This document shows, piece after piece, positions 1-11,414 of a stretch of 64,000 nucleotides of DNA. The notes beneath the pieces are model-generated. The model had not been told where the DNA came from. It did not search any database and saw nothing but the letters and a program-made list of their open reading frames with translations. A program made the position numbers and the translations under genes. Position 1 is the first letter of the stretch. The number at the start of each line of letters is the position of its first letter. The DNA is from Pegoplata infirma (lineage: Eukaryota; Arthropoda; Insecta; Diptera; Anthomyiidae). The stretch is taken from contig OY992536.1 in the NCBI GenBank assembly GCA_963921195.1, forward strand, positions 97,861,550-97,925,549, in the 5' to 3' direction.

Positions 1-3000
1 ACAACAATTCCAGCAAATCCAAATGCACCAGTTGATCCTAATTTACCAGTTGATCCTAACGCACCAGTCGATCCCAATGCACCAGTTGATCCAAATGCAC
101 CAGTCGATCCCAACGCACCAGTTGATCCCAATGCGACCGCAGATCCCAATGCACCGGTTGATCCCAATGTACCAGTTGATCCCAATGCACCAGTTGATCC
201 CAATGCGACCGCAGATCCCAATGCACCAGTTGATCCTAATGCACCAACTGGTCCTAACACTCCAACTGATACAACAACGCAAGGACCTTTAGTAGAAACA
301 ACAATTCCATCAGATCCAAATGCACCATTGGATCCCAATGCACCAGTTGATCCGAACGCACCAATCGATCCCAATGCACCAGTTGATCCCAACGCACCAG
401 TTGATCCCAGTGCACCAGTCGATCCCAATTTACCAGTTGATCCCAACGCACCAGTCGATCCCAATGCGCCATTAGATCCAAATGCACCAGTCGATCCCAA
501 TGCACCAGTTGATCCCAATGCACCAGTTGATCCCAACGCACCAGTCGATCCAAATGCTCCATTAGATCCAAATGCACCAGTCGATCCCAATGCAACAGCT
601 GATCCCAATGCACCAGTCGATCCCAATGCACCAGTTGATCCCAATGCACCAGTTGATCCCAACGCACCATTAGATCCAAATGCACCAGTCGATCCTAATG
701 CACCAGTTGATCCCAATGCACCAGTTGATCCCAACGCACCAGTCGATCCAAATGCACCATTAGATCCAAATGCACCAGTCGATCCCAATGCAACAGCTGA
801 TCCCAATGCACCAGTCGATCCCAATGCACCAGTTGATCCCAATGCACCAGTTGATCCCAACGCACCATTAGATCCAAATGCACCAGTCGATCCCAATTTA
901 CCAGTTGATCCCAACGCACCATTAGATCCAAATGCACCAGTCGATCCCAATGCACCATTAGATCCAAATGCAACAGTAGATCCCAATGCACCATTAGATC
1001 CAAATGCACCAGTTGATCCTAATGCACCAGTCGATCCCAGTGCACCAGTCGATCCCAATGCACCAGTTGATCCCAATGTACCAGTTGATCCCAATGCACC
1101 AGTCGATCCCAATGCACCAGTTGATCCCAATGCACCAATCGATCCCAATGCACCAGTCGATCCAAATGCACCAGTTGATCCTAACGCACCAGTTGATCCC
1201 AACGCACCAGTCGATCCCAATGCACCAGTCGATCCCAATGCACCAGTTGATCCTAACGCACCAGTTGATCCCAACGCACCAGTCGATCCCAATGCACCAT
1301 TAGATCCAAATGCACCAGTCGATCCCAATGCACCATTAGATCCAAATTCACCAGTCGATCCCAATGCACCAGTCGATCCCAATGCACCATTAGATCCAAA
1401 TGCACCAGTCGATCCCAATGCACCATTAGATCCCAATGCACCAATCGATCCCAATGCACCAGTCGATCCCAATGCACCAGTAGATCCCAATGCACCAGTC
1501 GATCCCAATGCACCATTGGATCCTAATGCACCAGTTGATCCCAATGCACCAATCGATCCCAATGCACCAGTCGATCCCAATGCACCAGTCGATCCCAATG
1601 CACCATTAGATCCAAATGCACCAGTCGATCCCAATGCACCATTAGATCCAAATGTACCAGTCGATCCCAATGCACCAGTCGATCCCAATGCACCAGTTGA
1701 TCCTAACGCACCAGTTGATCCCAACGCACCAGTCGATCCCAATGCACCATTAGATCCAAATGCACCAGTCGATCCCAATGCACCATTAGATCCAAATGCA
1801 CCAGTCGATCCCAATGCACCATTGGATCCCAATGCACCTGTTGATCCTAATGCACCAGTTGATCCTAACGCACCAGTCGATCCCAATGCACCATTAGATC
1901 CAAATGCACCAGTCGATCCCAATGCACCATTAGATCCAAATGTACCAGTCGATCCCAATGCACCAGTCGATCCCAATGCACCAGTCGATCCGAATGCTCC
2001 ATTAGATCCAAATGCACCAGTCGATCCCAATGCACCAGTCGATCCCAATGCACCAGTCGATCCCAATGCACCAGTCGATCCTAACGCACCAGTTGATCCC
2101 AACGCACCAGTCGATCCCAATGCACCAGTCGATCCCAATTCACCAGTCGATCCCAATGCACCAGTTGATCCTAACGCACCAGTTGATCCCAACGCACCAG
2201 TCGATCCCAATGCACCAGTCGATCCCAATGCACCAGTCGATCCGAATGCACCATTAGATCCAAATGCACCAGTCGATCCCAATGCACCATTAGATCCAAA
2301 TGCACCAGTCGATCCAAATGTACCAGTCGATCCCACTGCACCAGTCGATCCCAATGCACCAGTCGATCCCAATGCACCAGTTGATCCTAACGCACCAGTT
2401 GATCCCAACGCACCAGTCGATCCCAATGCACCTTTAGATCCAAATGCACCAGTCGATCCCAATGCACCATTAGATCCAAATGCACCAGTCGATCCCAATG
2501 CACCATTGGATCCCAATGCACCAGTCGATCCCAATGCACCAGTCGATCCAAATGCACCAGTCGATCCCAATACACCAGTCGATCCCAATGCACCAGTTGA
2601 TCCTAACGCACCAGTTGATCCCAACGCACCAGTCGATCCCAATGCACCAGTCGATCCCAATGCACCAGTCGATCCCAATGCACCAGTCGATCCGAATGCA
2701 CCATTAGATCCAAATGCACCAGTCGATCCCAATGCACCAGTCGATCCCAATGCACCAGTCGATCCCAATGCACCAGTTGATCCTAACGCACCAGTTGATC
2801 CCAACGCACCAGTCGATCCCAATGCACCATTAGATCCAAATGCACCAGTCGATCCCAATGCACCATTAGATCCAAATGCACCAGTCGATCCCAATGCACC
2901 ATTGGATCCCAATGCACCAGTCGATCCCAATGCACCAGTCGATCCCAATGCACCAGTCGATCCCAATGCACCAGTCGATCCGAATGCACCAGTCGATCCC

Positions 3001-4080
3001 AATGCACCAGTTGATCCTAACGCACCAGTTGATCCCAACGCACCAGTCGATCCCAATTCACCATTAGATCCAAATGCACCAGTCGATCCCAATGCACCAG
3101 TCGATCCCAATGCACCAGTTAATCCCAACGCACCAGTCGATCCCAATGCACCAGTTGATCCCAATGCACCAATCGATCCCAATGCACCAGTCGATCCCAA
3201 TGCACCATTAGATCCAAATGCACCAGTCGATCCCAATGCACCATTAGATCCAAATGTACCAGTCGATCCCAATGCACCAGTCGATCCCAATGCACCAGTC
3301 GATCCCAATGCACCAGTTGATCCTAACGCACCAGTTGATCCCAATGCACCAGTCGATCCCAATGCTCCAGTCGATCCCAATGCACCAGTCGATCCCAATG
3401 CACCAGTTGATCCTAACGCACCAGTTGATCCCAACGCACCAGTCGATCCCAACGCACCAGTCGATCCCAATGCACCATTAGATCCAAATTCACCAGTCGA
3501 TCCAAATGCACCATTAGAACCAAATGCACCAGTCGATCCCAATGCACCAGTCGATCCCAATGCACCAGTCGATCCCAATGCACCATTAGATCCAAATGCA
3601 CCAGTCGATCCCAATGCACCATTAGATCCAAATGCTCCAGTCGATCCCAATGCACCATTAGATCCAAATGCACCAGTAGATCCCAATGCACCAGTCGATC
3701 CCAGTGCACCAGTTGATCCCAATGCACCAGTAGATCCCAATGCACCAGTTGATCCTAACGCACCAGTTGATCCCAACGCACCAGTCGATCCCAATGCACC
3801 AGTTGATCCTAACGCACCAGTCGATCCCAATGCACCATTAGATCCAAATGCACCAGTCGATCCCAATACACCAGTCGATCCCAATGCACCATTAGATCCA
3901 AATGCACCAGTCGATCCCAATACACCAGTTGATCCCAATGCACCAGTTGATCCCAATGCACCATTAGACCCCAATGCACCAGTAGATCCCAACGCACCAT
4001 TGGATCCTAATGCGCCAGTCGATCCTAATGCACCTCTAGATCCAAATACTCCAGTCGATCCTAATACTCCTTTGAATCCT
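1..4080 (+). repeat. 18-bp coding minisatellite (DPNAPV hexapeptide)
   Basis: About 225 direct copies of an 18-bp unit, always in frame. Most differences between copies are synonymous (gtc/gtt, aat/aac, ccc/cca/cct) or the V/L/I swap. Longer composite units recur, such as several V units followed by an L unit. This suggests homogenisation by unequal exchange under selection for the reading frame. Confidence 0.95.
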
Positions 4081-4668
4081 ATTAATCCAATTATTCCTAC
4101 TTCTACCACAACTGTTCGCCCTGGAAGACCTGGGCGCCCTGCACATCCCAGCCATCCAAATCGTCCTCATTCCGGCGAAGGCAGTGGTAGTGATGAACGT
4201 CCCTCCAGACCAGAGCGCCCTGGCAGACCTGGTCGCCCTAGCAAACCTGAAAAACCAGAAACTGTTGAAGCTGAATCCGTCGAATCCAAGGAACCAGTCA
4301 AGCAGAAAAAACCTGCTTCTAATGAAGATACCTCAGTAGAAGACAAATCTTCGGAGAAAAAGAAGAAAGAAAAGAAGGATTCTAACGAAACCAGCGATAA
4401 GAGTGAAGAAAAGGAATTACAGAAAAAACTGGATGAAGCTAAAGACGAGTTAATCAAAAAAATCCTTAAAAAGATCAAGAGTGACAAATGTGATGAAGAT
4501 GACATCTATCCCGATGTGAGAGACTGCAAGAAATACTATCGTTGTTTGCATAAATCTAGCAAAACGAAATTCGTACATTTGCGCTGCGATGACGATAAGC
4601 GTTTCGATGTTGAGAGCAGAAAGTGTGTAAAGAAGAGTAAAGCTGAGTGTTTGTTAAAGGATGATTAA
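1..4668 (+). CDS. Peritrophin/mucin-like protein with giant DPNAPV repeat and C-terminal chitin-binding domain (5' partial)
   Basis: Frame 1 is open from base 1 to the TAA at 4666-4668, 1555 codons; the first in-frame start-like codon (TTG at 328) lies inside the repeat, so the true start is upstream of the window. Codons 1-1360 are almost entirely D-P-N-A-P-V/L/I hexapeptides, broken by a Thr-rich linker at about codons 82-106. Codons 1361-1430 are Pro/Arg/Ser-rich, then comes a Lys/Glu-rich, helix-prone stretch to codon 1496. Codons 1497-1550 hold six cysteines spaced C-x11-C-x5-C-x13-C-x12-C-x7-C with the aromatic KYYRC motif, the peritrophin-A (CBM14) pattern. Known members bind chitin in the peritrophic matrix or cuticle. 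A secreted extracellular role is inferred; the signal peptide would be upstream. Asn-Ala-Thr sequons occur only in the first kilobase. The repeat is Ser/Thr-poor, so this is not a classical mucin. Confidence 0.87.
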   Translation, partial: TTIPANPNAPVDPNLPVDPNAPVDPNAPVDPNAPVDPNAPVDPNATADPNAPVDPNVPVDPNAPVDPNATADPNAPVDPNAPTGPNTPTDTTTQGPLVETTIPSDPNAPLDPNAPVDPNAPIDPNAPVDPNAPVDPSAPVDPNLPVDPNAPVDPNAPLDPNAPVDPNAPVDPNAPVDPNAPVDPNAPLDPNAPVDPNATADPNAPVDPNAPVDPNAPVDPNAPLDPNAPVDPNAPVDPNAPVDPNAPVDPNAPLDPNAPVDPNATADPNAPVDPNAPVDPNAPVDPNAPLDPNAPVDPNLPVDPNAPLDPNAPVDPNAPLDPNATVDPNAPLDPNAPVDPNAPVDPSAPVDPNAPVDPNVPVDPNAPVDPNAPVDPNAPIDPNAPVDPNAPVDPNAPVDPNAPVDPNAPVDPNAPVDPNAPVDPNAPVDPNAPLDPNAPVDPNAPLDPNSPVDPNAPVDPNAPLDPNAPVDPNAPLDPNAPIDPNAPVDPNAPVDPNAPVDPNAPLDPNAPVDPNAPIDPNAPVDPNAPVDPNAPLDPNAPVDPNAPLDPNVPVDPNAPVDPNAPVDPNAPVDPNAPVDPNAPLDPNAPVDPNAPLDPNAPVDPNAPLDPNAPVDPNAPVDPNAPVDPNAPLDPNAPVDPNAPLDPNVPVDPNAPVDPNAPVDPNAPLDPNAPVDPNAPVDPNAPVDPNAPVDPNAPVDPNAPVDPNAPVDPNSPVDPNAPVDPNAPVDPNAPVDPNAPVDPNAPVDPNAPLDPNAPVDPNAPLDPNAPVDPNVPVDPTAPVDPNAPVDPNAPVDPNAPVDPNAPVDPNAPLDPNAPVDPNAPLDPNAPVDPNAPLDPNAPVDPNAPVDPNAPVDPNTPVDPNAPVDPNAPVDPNAPVDPNAPVDPNAPVDPNAPVDPNAPLDPNAPVDPNAPVDPNAPVDPNAPVDPNAPVDPNAPVDPNAPLDPNAPVDPNAPLDPNAPVDPNAPLDPNAPVDPNAPVDPNAPVDPNAPVDPNAPVDPNAPVDPNAPVDPNAPVDPNSPLDPNAPVDPNAPVDPNAPVNPNAPVDPNAPVDPNAPIDPNAPVDPNAPLDPNAPVDPNAPLDPNVPVDPNAPVDPNAPVDPNAPVDPNAPVDPNAPVDPNAPVDPNAPVDPNAPVDPNAPVDPNAPVDPNAPVDPNAPLDPNSPVDPNAPLEPNAPVDPNAPVDPNAPVDPNAPLDPNAPVDPNAPLDPNAPVDPNAPLDPNAPVDPNAPVDPSAPVDPNAPVDPNAPVDPNAPVDPNAPVDPNAPVDPNAPVDPNAPLDPNAPVDPNTPVDPNAPLDPNAPVDPNTPVDPNAPVDPNAPLDPNAPVDPNAPLDPNAPVDPNAPLDPNTPVDPNTPLNPINPIIPTSTTTVRPGRPGRPAHPSHPNRPHSGEGSGSDERPSRPERPGRPGRPSKPEKPETVEAESVESKEPVKQKKPASNEDTSVEDKSSEKKKKEKKDSNETSDKSEEKELQKKLDEAKDELIKKILKKIKSDKCDEDDIYPDVRDCKKYYRCLHKSSKTKFVHLRCDDDKRFDVESRKCVKKSKAECLLKDD

Positions 4669-5032
4669 AAGATGAAGGTCTAGAAAAATTAAATAAACCG
4701 AAATGTTTTCTACTGCAATCAACTAAATTAATTAATCATAGCAATAAACCTTTGTAAACATATTAAAATCTATTTATTAAACAAATACATAAACAAAATT
4801 GAATAAGCTAATAAAAATTAAATATTCGATAAGCAATTGCAACTAAAGCAAATAACATTCTCTTTTTTTTTTTGTCAACACCTTCGACGGAAAATAACAA
4901 AGTAATACAACTTACAATCGAAGTCTCCCTAGTACGGTGATGACCATTTATTAAATTTCTATGCCCTCGGGCATCAGCTAAAATATGCTGCTTGTGCGAC
5001 TTCGACACATGCACACTATAAACACATGCACA
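4669..5032 (+). promoter_or_regulatory. 3' UTR / downstream flank with poly(A) signals
   Basis: AATAAA hexamers at 4692-4697 and 4743-4748 follow the stop codon by 24 and 75 bases, so cleavage probably occurs within about 4710-4780. The rest is AT-rich. Two direct copies of ACACATGCACACTATAA (about 5005-5038) abut the satellite. No gene is seen. Confidence 0.5.
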
Positions 5033-8000
5033 CTATAAAAACTGTCTCAGAATCTGAGACTTTTTCTATAGAAAAACTGTCTCAGAATCTGAGACTTTTT
5101 CTATAGAAAAACTGTCTCAGAATCTGAGACTTTTTCTATAGAAAAACTGTCTCAGAATTTGAGACTTTTTCTATAGAAAAACTGTCTCAGAATCTGAGAC
5201 TTTTTCTATAGAAAAACTGTCTCAGAATCTGAGACTTTTTCTATAGAAAAACTGTCTCAGAATCTGAGACTTTTTCTATAGAAAAACTGTCTCAGAATCT
5301 GAGACTTTTTCTATAGAAAAACTGTCTCAGAATCTGAGACTTTTTCTATAGAAAAACTGTCTCAGAATCTGAGACTTTTTCTATAGAAAAACTGTCTCAG
5401 AATCTGAGACTTTTTCTATAGAAAAACTGTCTCAGAATCTGAGACTTTTTCTATAGAAAAACTGTCTCAGAATCTGAGACTTTTTCTATAGAAAAACTGT
5501 CTCAGAATCTGAGACTTTTTCTATAGAAAAACTGTCTCAGAATCTGAGACTTTTTCTATAGAAAAACTGTCTCAGAATCTGAGACTTTTTCTATAGAAAA
5601 ACTGTCTCAGAATCTGAGACTTTTTCTATAGAAAAACTGTCTCAGAATCTGAGACTTTTTCTATAGAAAAACTGTCTCAGAATCTGAGACTTTTTCTATA
5701 GAAAAACTGTCTCAGAATCTGAGACTTTTTCTATAGAAAAACTGTCTCAGAATCTGAGACTTTTTCTATAGAAAAACTGTCTCAGAATCTGAGACTTTTT
5801 CTATAGAAAAACTGTCTCAGAATCTTTTTCTATAGAAAAACTGTCTCAGAATCTGAGACTTTTTCTATAGAAAAACTGTCTCAGAATCTTAGACTTTTTC
5901 TATAGAAAAACTGTCTCAGAATCTGAGACTTTTTCTATAGAAAAACTGTCTCAGAATCTGAGACTTTTTCTATAGAAAAACTGTCTCAGAATCTGAGACT
6001 TTTTCTATAGAAAAACTGTCTCAGAATCTGAGACTTTTTCTATAGAAAAACTGTCTCAGAATCTGAGACTTTTTCTATAGAAAAACTGTCTCAGAATCTG
6101 AGACTTTTTCTATAGAAAAACTGTCTCAGAATCTGAGACTTTTTCTATAGAAAAACTGTCTCAGAATCTGAGACTTTTTCTGTCTCAGAATCTGAGACTT
6201 TTTCTATAGAAAAACTGTCTCAGAATCTGAGACTTTTTCTATAGAAAAACTGTCTCAGAATCTGAGACTTTTTCTATAGAAAAACTGTCTCAGAATCTGA
6301 GACTTTTTCTATAGAAAAACTGTCTCAGAATCTGAGACTTTTTCTATAGAAAAACTGTCTCAGAATCTGAGACTTTTTCTATAGAAAAACTGTCTCAGAA
6401 TCTGAGACTTTTTCTATAGAAAAACTGTCTCAGAATCTGAGACTTTTTCTATAGAAAAACTGTCTCAGAATCTGAGACTTTTTCTATAGAAAAACTGTCT
6501 CAGAATCTGAGACTTTTTCTATAGAAAAACTATCTCAGAATCTGAGACTTTTTCTATAGAAAAACTGTCTCAGAATCTGAGACTTTTTCTATAGAAAAAC
6601 TATCTCAGAATCTGAGACTTTTTCTATAGAAAAACTGTCTCAGAATCTGAGACTTTTTCTATAGAAAAACTGTCTCAGAATCTGAGACTTTTTCTATAGA
6701 AAAACTGTCTCAGAATCTGAGACTTTTTCTATAGAAAAACTGTCTCAGAATCTGAGACTTTTTCTATAGAAAAACTGTCTCAGAATCTGAGACTTTTTCT
6801 ATAGAAAAACTGTCTCAGAATCTGAGACTTTTTCTATAGAAAAACTGTCTCAGAATCTGAGACTTTTTCTATAGAAAAACTGTCTCAGAATCTGAGACTT
6901 TTTCTATAGAAAAACTGTCTCAGAATCTGAGACTTTTTCTATAGAAAAACTGTCTCAGAATCTGAGACTTTTTCTATAGAAAAACTGTCTCAGAATCTGA
7001 GACTTTTTCTATAGAAAAACTGTCTCAGAATCTGAGACTTTTTCTATAGAAAAACTGTCTCAGAATCTGAGACTTTTTCTATAGAAAAACTGTCTCAGAA
7101 TCTGAGACTTTTTCTATAGAAAAACTGTCTCAGAATCTGAGACTTTTTCTATAGAAAAACTGTCTCAGAATCTGAGACTTTTTCTATAGAAAAACTGTCT
7201 CAGAATCTGAGACTTTTTCTATAGAAAAACTGTCTCAGAATCTGAGACTTTTTCTATAGAAAAACTGTCTCAGAATCTGAGACTTTTTCTATAGAAAAAC
7301 TGTCTCAGAATCTGAGACTTTTTCTATAGAAAAACTGTCTCAGAATCTGAGACTTTTTCTATAGAAAAACTGTCTCAGAATCTGAGACTTTTTCTATAGA
7401 AAAACTGTCTCAGAATCTGAGACTTTTTCTATAGAAAAACTGTCTCAGAATCTGAGACTTTTTCTATAGAAAAACTGTCTCAGAATCTGAGACTTTTTCT
7501 ATAGAAAAACTGTCTCAGAATCTGAGACTTTTTCTATAGAAAAACTGTCTCAGAATCTGAGACTTTTTCTATAGAAAAACTGTCTCAGAATCTGAGACTT
7601 TTTCTATAGAAAAACTGTCTCAGAATCTGAGACTTTTTCTATAGAAAAACTGTCTCAGAATCTGAGACTTTTTCTATAGAAAAACTGTCTCAGAATCTGA
7701 GACTTTTTCTATAGAAAAACTGTCTCAGAATCTGAGACTTTTTCTATAGAAAAACTGTCTCAGAATCTGAGACTTTTTCTATAGAAAAACTGTCTCAGAA
7801 TCTGAGACTTTTTCTATAGAAAAACTGTCTCAGAATCTGAGACTTTTTCTATAGAAAAACTGTCTCAGAATCTGAGACTTTTTCTATAGAAAAACTGTCT
7901 CAGAATCTGAGACTTTTTCTATAGAAAAACTGTCTCAGAATCTGAGACTTTTTCTATAGAAAAACTGTCTCAGAATCTGAGACTTTTTCTATAGAAAAAC

Positions 8001-8969
8001 TGTCTCAGAATCTGAGACTTTTTCTATAGAAAAACTGTCTCAGAATCTGAGACTTTTTCTATAGAAAAACTGTCTCAGAATCTGAGACTTTTTCTATAGA
8101 AAAACTGTCTCAGAATCTGAGACTTTTTCTATAGAAAAACTGTCTCAGAATCTGAGACTTTTTCTATAGAAAAACTGTCTCAGAATCTGAGACTTTTTCT
8201 ATAGAAAAACTGTCTCAGAATCTGAGACTTTTTCTATAGAAAAACTGTCTCAGAATCTGAGACTTTTTCTATAGAAAAACTGTCTCAGAATCTGAGACTT
8301 TTTCTATAGAAAAACTGTCTCAGAATCTGAGACTTTTTCTATAGAAAAACTGTCTCAGAATCTGAGACTTTTTCTATAGAAAAACTGTCTCAGAATCTGA
8401 GACTTTTTCTATAGAAAAACTGTCTCAGAATCTGAGACTTTTTCTATAGAAAAACTGTCTCAGAATCTGAGACTTTTTCTATAGAAAAACTGTCTCAGAA
8501 TCTGAGACTTTTTCTATAGAAAAACTGTCTCAGAATCTGAGACTTTTTCTATAGAAAAACTGTCTCAGAATCTGAGACTTTTTCTATAGAAAAACTGTCT
8601 CAGAATCTGAGACTTTTTCTATAGAAAAACTGTCTCAGAATCTGAGACTTTTTCTATAGAAAAACTGTCTCAGAATCTGAGACTTTTTCTATAGAAAAAC
8701 TGTCTCAGAATCTGAGACTTTTTCTATAGAAAAACTGTCTCAGAATCTGAGACTTTTTCTATAGAAAAACTGTCTCAGAATCTGAGACTTTTTCTATAGA
8801 AAAACTGTCTCAGAATCTGAGACTTTTTCTATAGAAAAACTGTCTCAGAATCTGAGACTTTTTCTATAGAAAAACTGTCTCAGAATCTGAGACTTTTTCT
8901 ATAGAAAAACTGTCTCAGAATCTGAGACTTTTTCTATAGAAAAACTGTCTCAGAATCTGAGACTTTTTC
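5033..8969. repeat. 35-bp double-palindrome satellite, about 112 copies
   Basis: The unit joins two perfect palindromes: GTCTCAGAATCTGAGAC (7-bp arms, 3-nt loop) and TTTTTCTATAGAAAAA (16-bp dyad). Copies are nearly identical. Exceptions are a 6-bp deletion near 5825, a G-to-T change near 5889, an 11-bp deletion near 6182, and GTCTC changed to ATCTC at about 6531 and again 70 bp later. The array starts at an imperfect unit (ctataaaaactg) and ends abruptly at 8969 beside a Helentron fragment. There are no unique spacers, so it is not a CRISPR. Confidence 0.97.
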
Positions 8970-8970
8970 A

Positions 8971-10204
8971 AACATGCAACATTTTTATGCCGTCTGTAGT
9001 TAAAACGATTCAGTCCAAAATAAAAGAGCTAGACTCCCGACATTTAGCACGAATATGTCTTATGTTCCTAGGCAGGTTAAGTTCGTAAATGAGCAAAATC
9101 GGACTAAGGGGAAAAAAGTTCCCATTGAAGAACTAAACCAACCTCTAAAAAATATAATTTTTATACCCTACGCCACTCTGTGGTACAGGGTATAATGAGT
9201 TTGTGCTGATGTTTGTAACTACCAAAAATATTGGTCCTAGACCCACCTACAAGTATATCGATCGACTCAGAATCACTTTTTAAGTCGATTTAGCAATGCC
9301 CGTCTGTCCATGTAACGGTGTAAATACGACACAGGTCGCAATTATCAACTGATTTGGCTGAAATTTGAAACTTAAGCTTCCTTTGCCCAAGGACCAAGCC
9401 TATTGAAATTGGAAAAAATCGGGCCATGTTTTGGCCTAGCCCCTATACAAACTGCCCATTTTCATTATCCTCAATTGACTGTGACAACGGTTTTATAAAA
9501 TGTATACTTTTATATGTAATCGTGTTTTGTATTCGCAAATCACCATGCCGAATTTAAAAGAAATCGGAGTTCTTCTTGTAGCCCCCATACAAACCACCTT
9601 CCCGATATTCACAAAAATCTCTAAAATTTTATGAAAATCGAAAATATTTCATAAAAATTTTGTTTATATGTAAAAATTTTGTAAAACTGACCCAGATAAA
9701 AATTTCGCCCGATATTTAGTAAAAGCGGGTTATTTGAAACAAATAGAAGCCTATTTCACTCAGATTTGATTTGTGAGTGTTTTTACTCTTATTAAAGATT
9801 TGACAATATATATTTTCAATCGGTTCAAGTTTAAACTTGGGACCTATTTTCCGGGAAACTCTGGTGACTATAATTTTCTTACTTGTTTTACATGATTTTT
9901 TGTGTTTTTGTTTAACAAATGCAACATTTGTATGCTACAAGAAGTTCACAGTCCTGCATTTTATTTCACGCCCTTTTATGGGCGTGAAATAAAAAAAATC
10001 TTTTTAATTATGATAAACTTTGATTTCTTTAGTGCAAAAAGCATTAGAATAAATTCTTTAACACATATTCGAGAGGAAATTTTCCCCATTACCACTACCG
10101 AACCCCCCTCCCCCCCCAAAAAAATAAAACGCCCCTGAATTTATTTTATTTTTTGTATGTTGCAGGGTATAAAAGATTCGGCGCAGCCGAATTTAACACT
10201 CTTG
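8971..10204 (+). mobile_element. mini-me/DINE-1-like Helentron, family A copy 1, interrupted
   Basis: Shares the family A body (cagtccaaaataaaagagct, then a 'cctaggcaggttaagttcg' block) with copies at 22311-22841 and 30486-42789. It ends with the family's 3' signature: the hairpin ATTCGGCGCAGCCGAAT at 10176-10192 and then aacactcttg. The 5' part is missing, replaced by the 35-bp satellite. A family D element splits it. Confidence 0.75.
9160..9885 (+). mobile_element. Second Helentron family (D) nested in family A copy
   Basis: Begins at ttataccctacgccac, passes through the conserved 'gtttgtaactacc' core, a short GTCTGTCC tract near 9301 and the 'ctgatttggctgaaatttga' segment, and ends at ttcttacttg. 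The flanking family A sequence resumes at once. It has diverged widely from families A-C. Confidence 0.6.
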
Positions 10205-10353
10205 TTTCCTATATATTTATGGTATACTATATAAAATTTAAGCATAAAAACGATTTAAGGTTGGGAAATTTTCAAAAATGTCAGTATTAATATCTAAGAT
10301 TTCATTGATATTTTTAACCGCGTGCCGGCAAGGGTTTTTTATTATTTTTTGAA
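10205..10353. other. Unassigned AT-rich spacer
   Basis: No ORF, TIR or tandem repeat is visible. Confidence 0.4.
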
Positions 10354-10975
10354 AATTTGTTTTATTTAATCAGTTTCTATCGGTCCAATGGTGCGTCCGA
10401 GAGGGGTCATTAGTGAGACCGACCCCCATTTATTTTTACCCTACAACATTTTTTTAAAACATACTTACGCCCTTTCTCCACTCCCTAAGTAGAGCCTACT
10501 ACCATACAAATAACAGTTGGAACAAATTTTATAAAAATGGAATTTTGAATGGAAGCCTACTTAGGTAGTGGAGATAGGGCGTAGGTATGTTTTAAAAAAA
10601 TGTTGTAGGGTAAAAATAAATGGGGGTCGGTCCTGCCAATGACTCCTCTCGGACGCGCCATTGGACCGGTAGAAGCTGATTAAATAAAACAAATTTACAA
10701 AAAATAAAAAAAAATTGTATGGGGACCGTCTTAACAGTTAAAGATTGGGGGTAGGCGTGTTCAGAGAAAATGTTTGGACTAAAAAAATATTGTGGGTCGG
10801 TCATACATTTAATTGCTCTAAGGGCACTCTTAGGGCAGTTAGAGCGGTTGGAGCAAATTTTAAAAAATGTAATTTTGTGTGGTAGCCCCCTAAGAATTAG
10901 GGTATTAGTTTCTTCCAAAGAAATGTTTAGACGTAAAAATTAATAGAGGTCGGTCTAGGAAATGACAATAAAATT
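10354..10975. mobile_element. Foldback-arm fragment (GACCGACCCCC subrepeat family) forming a hairpin
   Basis: 10354-10503 and 10552-10700 are inverted copies, with a loop of about 48 bp. The right side continues through two more subrepeats to about 10975. The units carry 'gggggtcggtc', 'ggagcaaattt' and 'cattggaccggtag', the same modules that build the arms of the 6.6-kb element at 19639-26203. This copy is therefore a rearranged or truncated relative. Confidence 0.75.
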
Positions 10976-11414
10976 TTTTCAAAAAATAGTAATAATCGTT
11001 ATCCCATGATCCTACTGGTAAAAAAATTGTAGAATCGATAGAAGTTTTACACAAAAAAATTTAAAACAAAATCGAAGAGTTTTCCAAAATGAGATTTAAA
11101 TTTAAAAACTTAAAAATCGCATACTAGAGCGCTTTTAAGAACTTTTTGGGACTTTTTTAAAAAGTACGTAAAAAAATAAAAATTCTGAAAAAAAATTATG
11201 AAATTTGGACCATTATTGAAGAAGTTATGAGTAAAATAAGTTTGAGTAAAGGAACAAACTACCAATTTTAAAAAAATCGATATCTTTTGAACGGGTCATC
11301 AAAAAATCTGAAAATTTACCACGAAAGAGTTTTCAAAGGGTACTAAAAACTGTAAACAAATTGCGAAAATCTGAAAAAAAAAATTTTCAAAGTGTCCGAT
11401 TTGACATGGAATGC
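10976..11414. mobile_element. One end of a GGGCATTCCATG-type foldback
   Basis: Ends at gatttgacatggaatgccc, matching the terminus of the complete foldback at 46794-48831. It is followed by ATAT, as that copy is. No opposite arm is visible nearby, so this is a solo end. The interior is A-rich with no ORF. Confidence 0.5.

Noticed and set aside
43..4505. Minus-strand and other-frame ORFs opposite the DPNAPV gene
   Set aside because: They are shadows of the 18-bp repeat, whose length is a multiple of three.
5033..8969. CRISPR-like regular array
   Set aside because: There are no unique spacers, the genome is eukaryotic, and units are contiguous.
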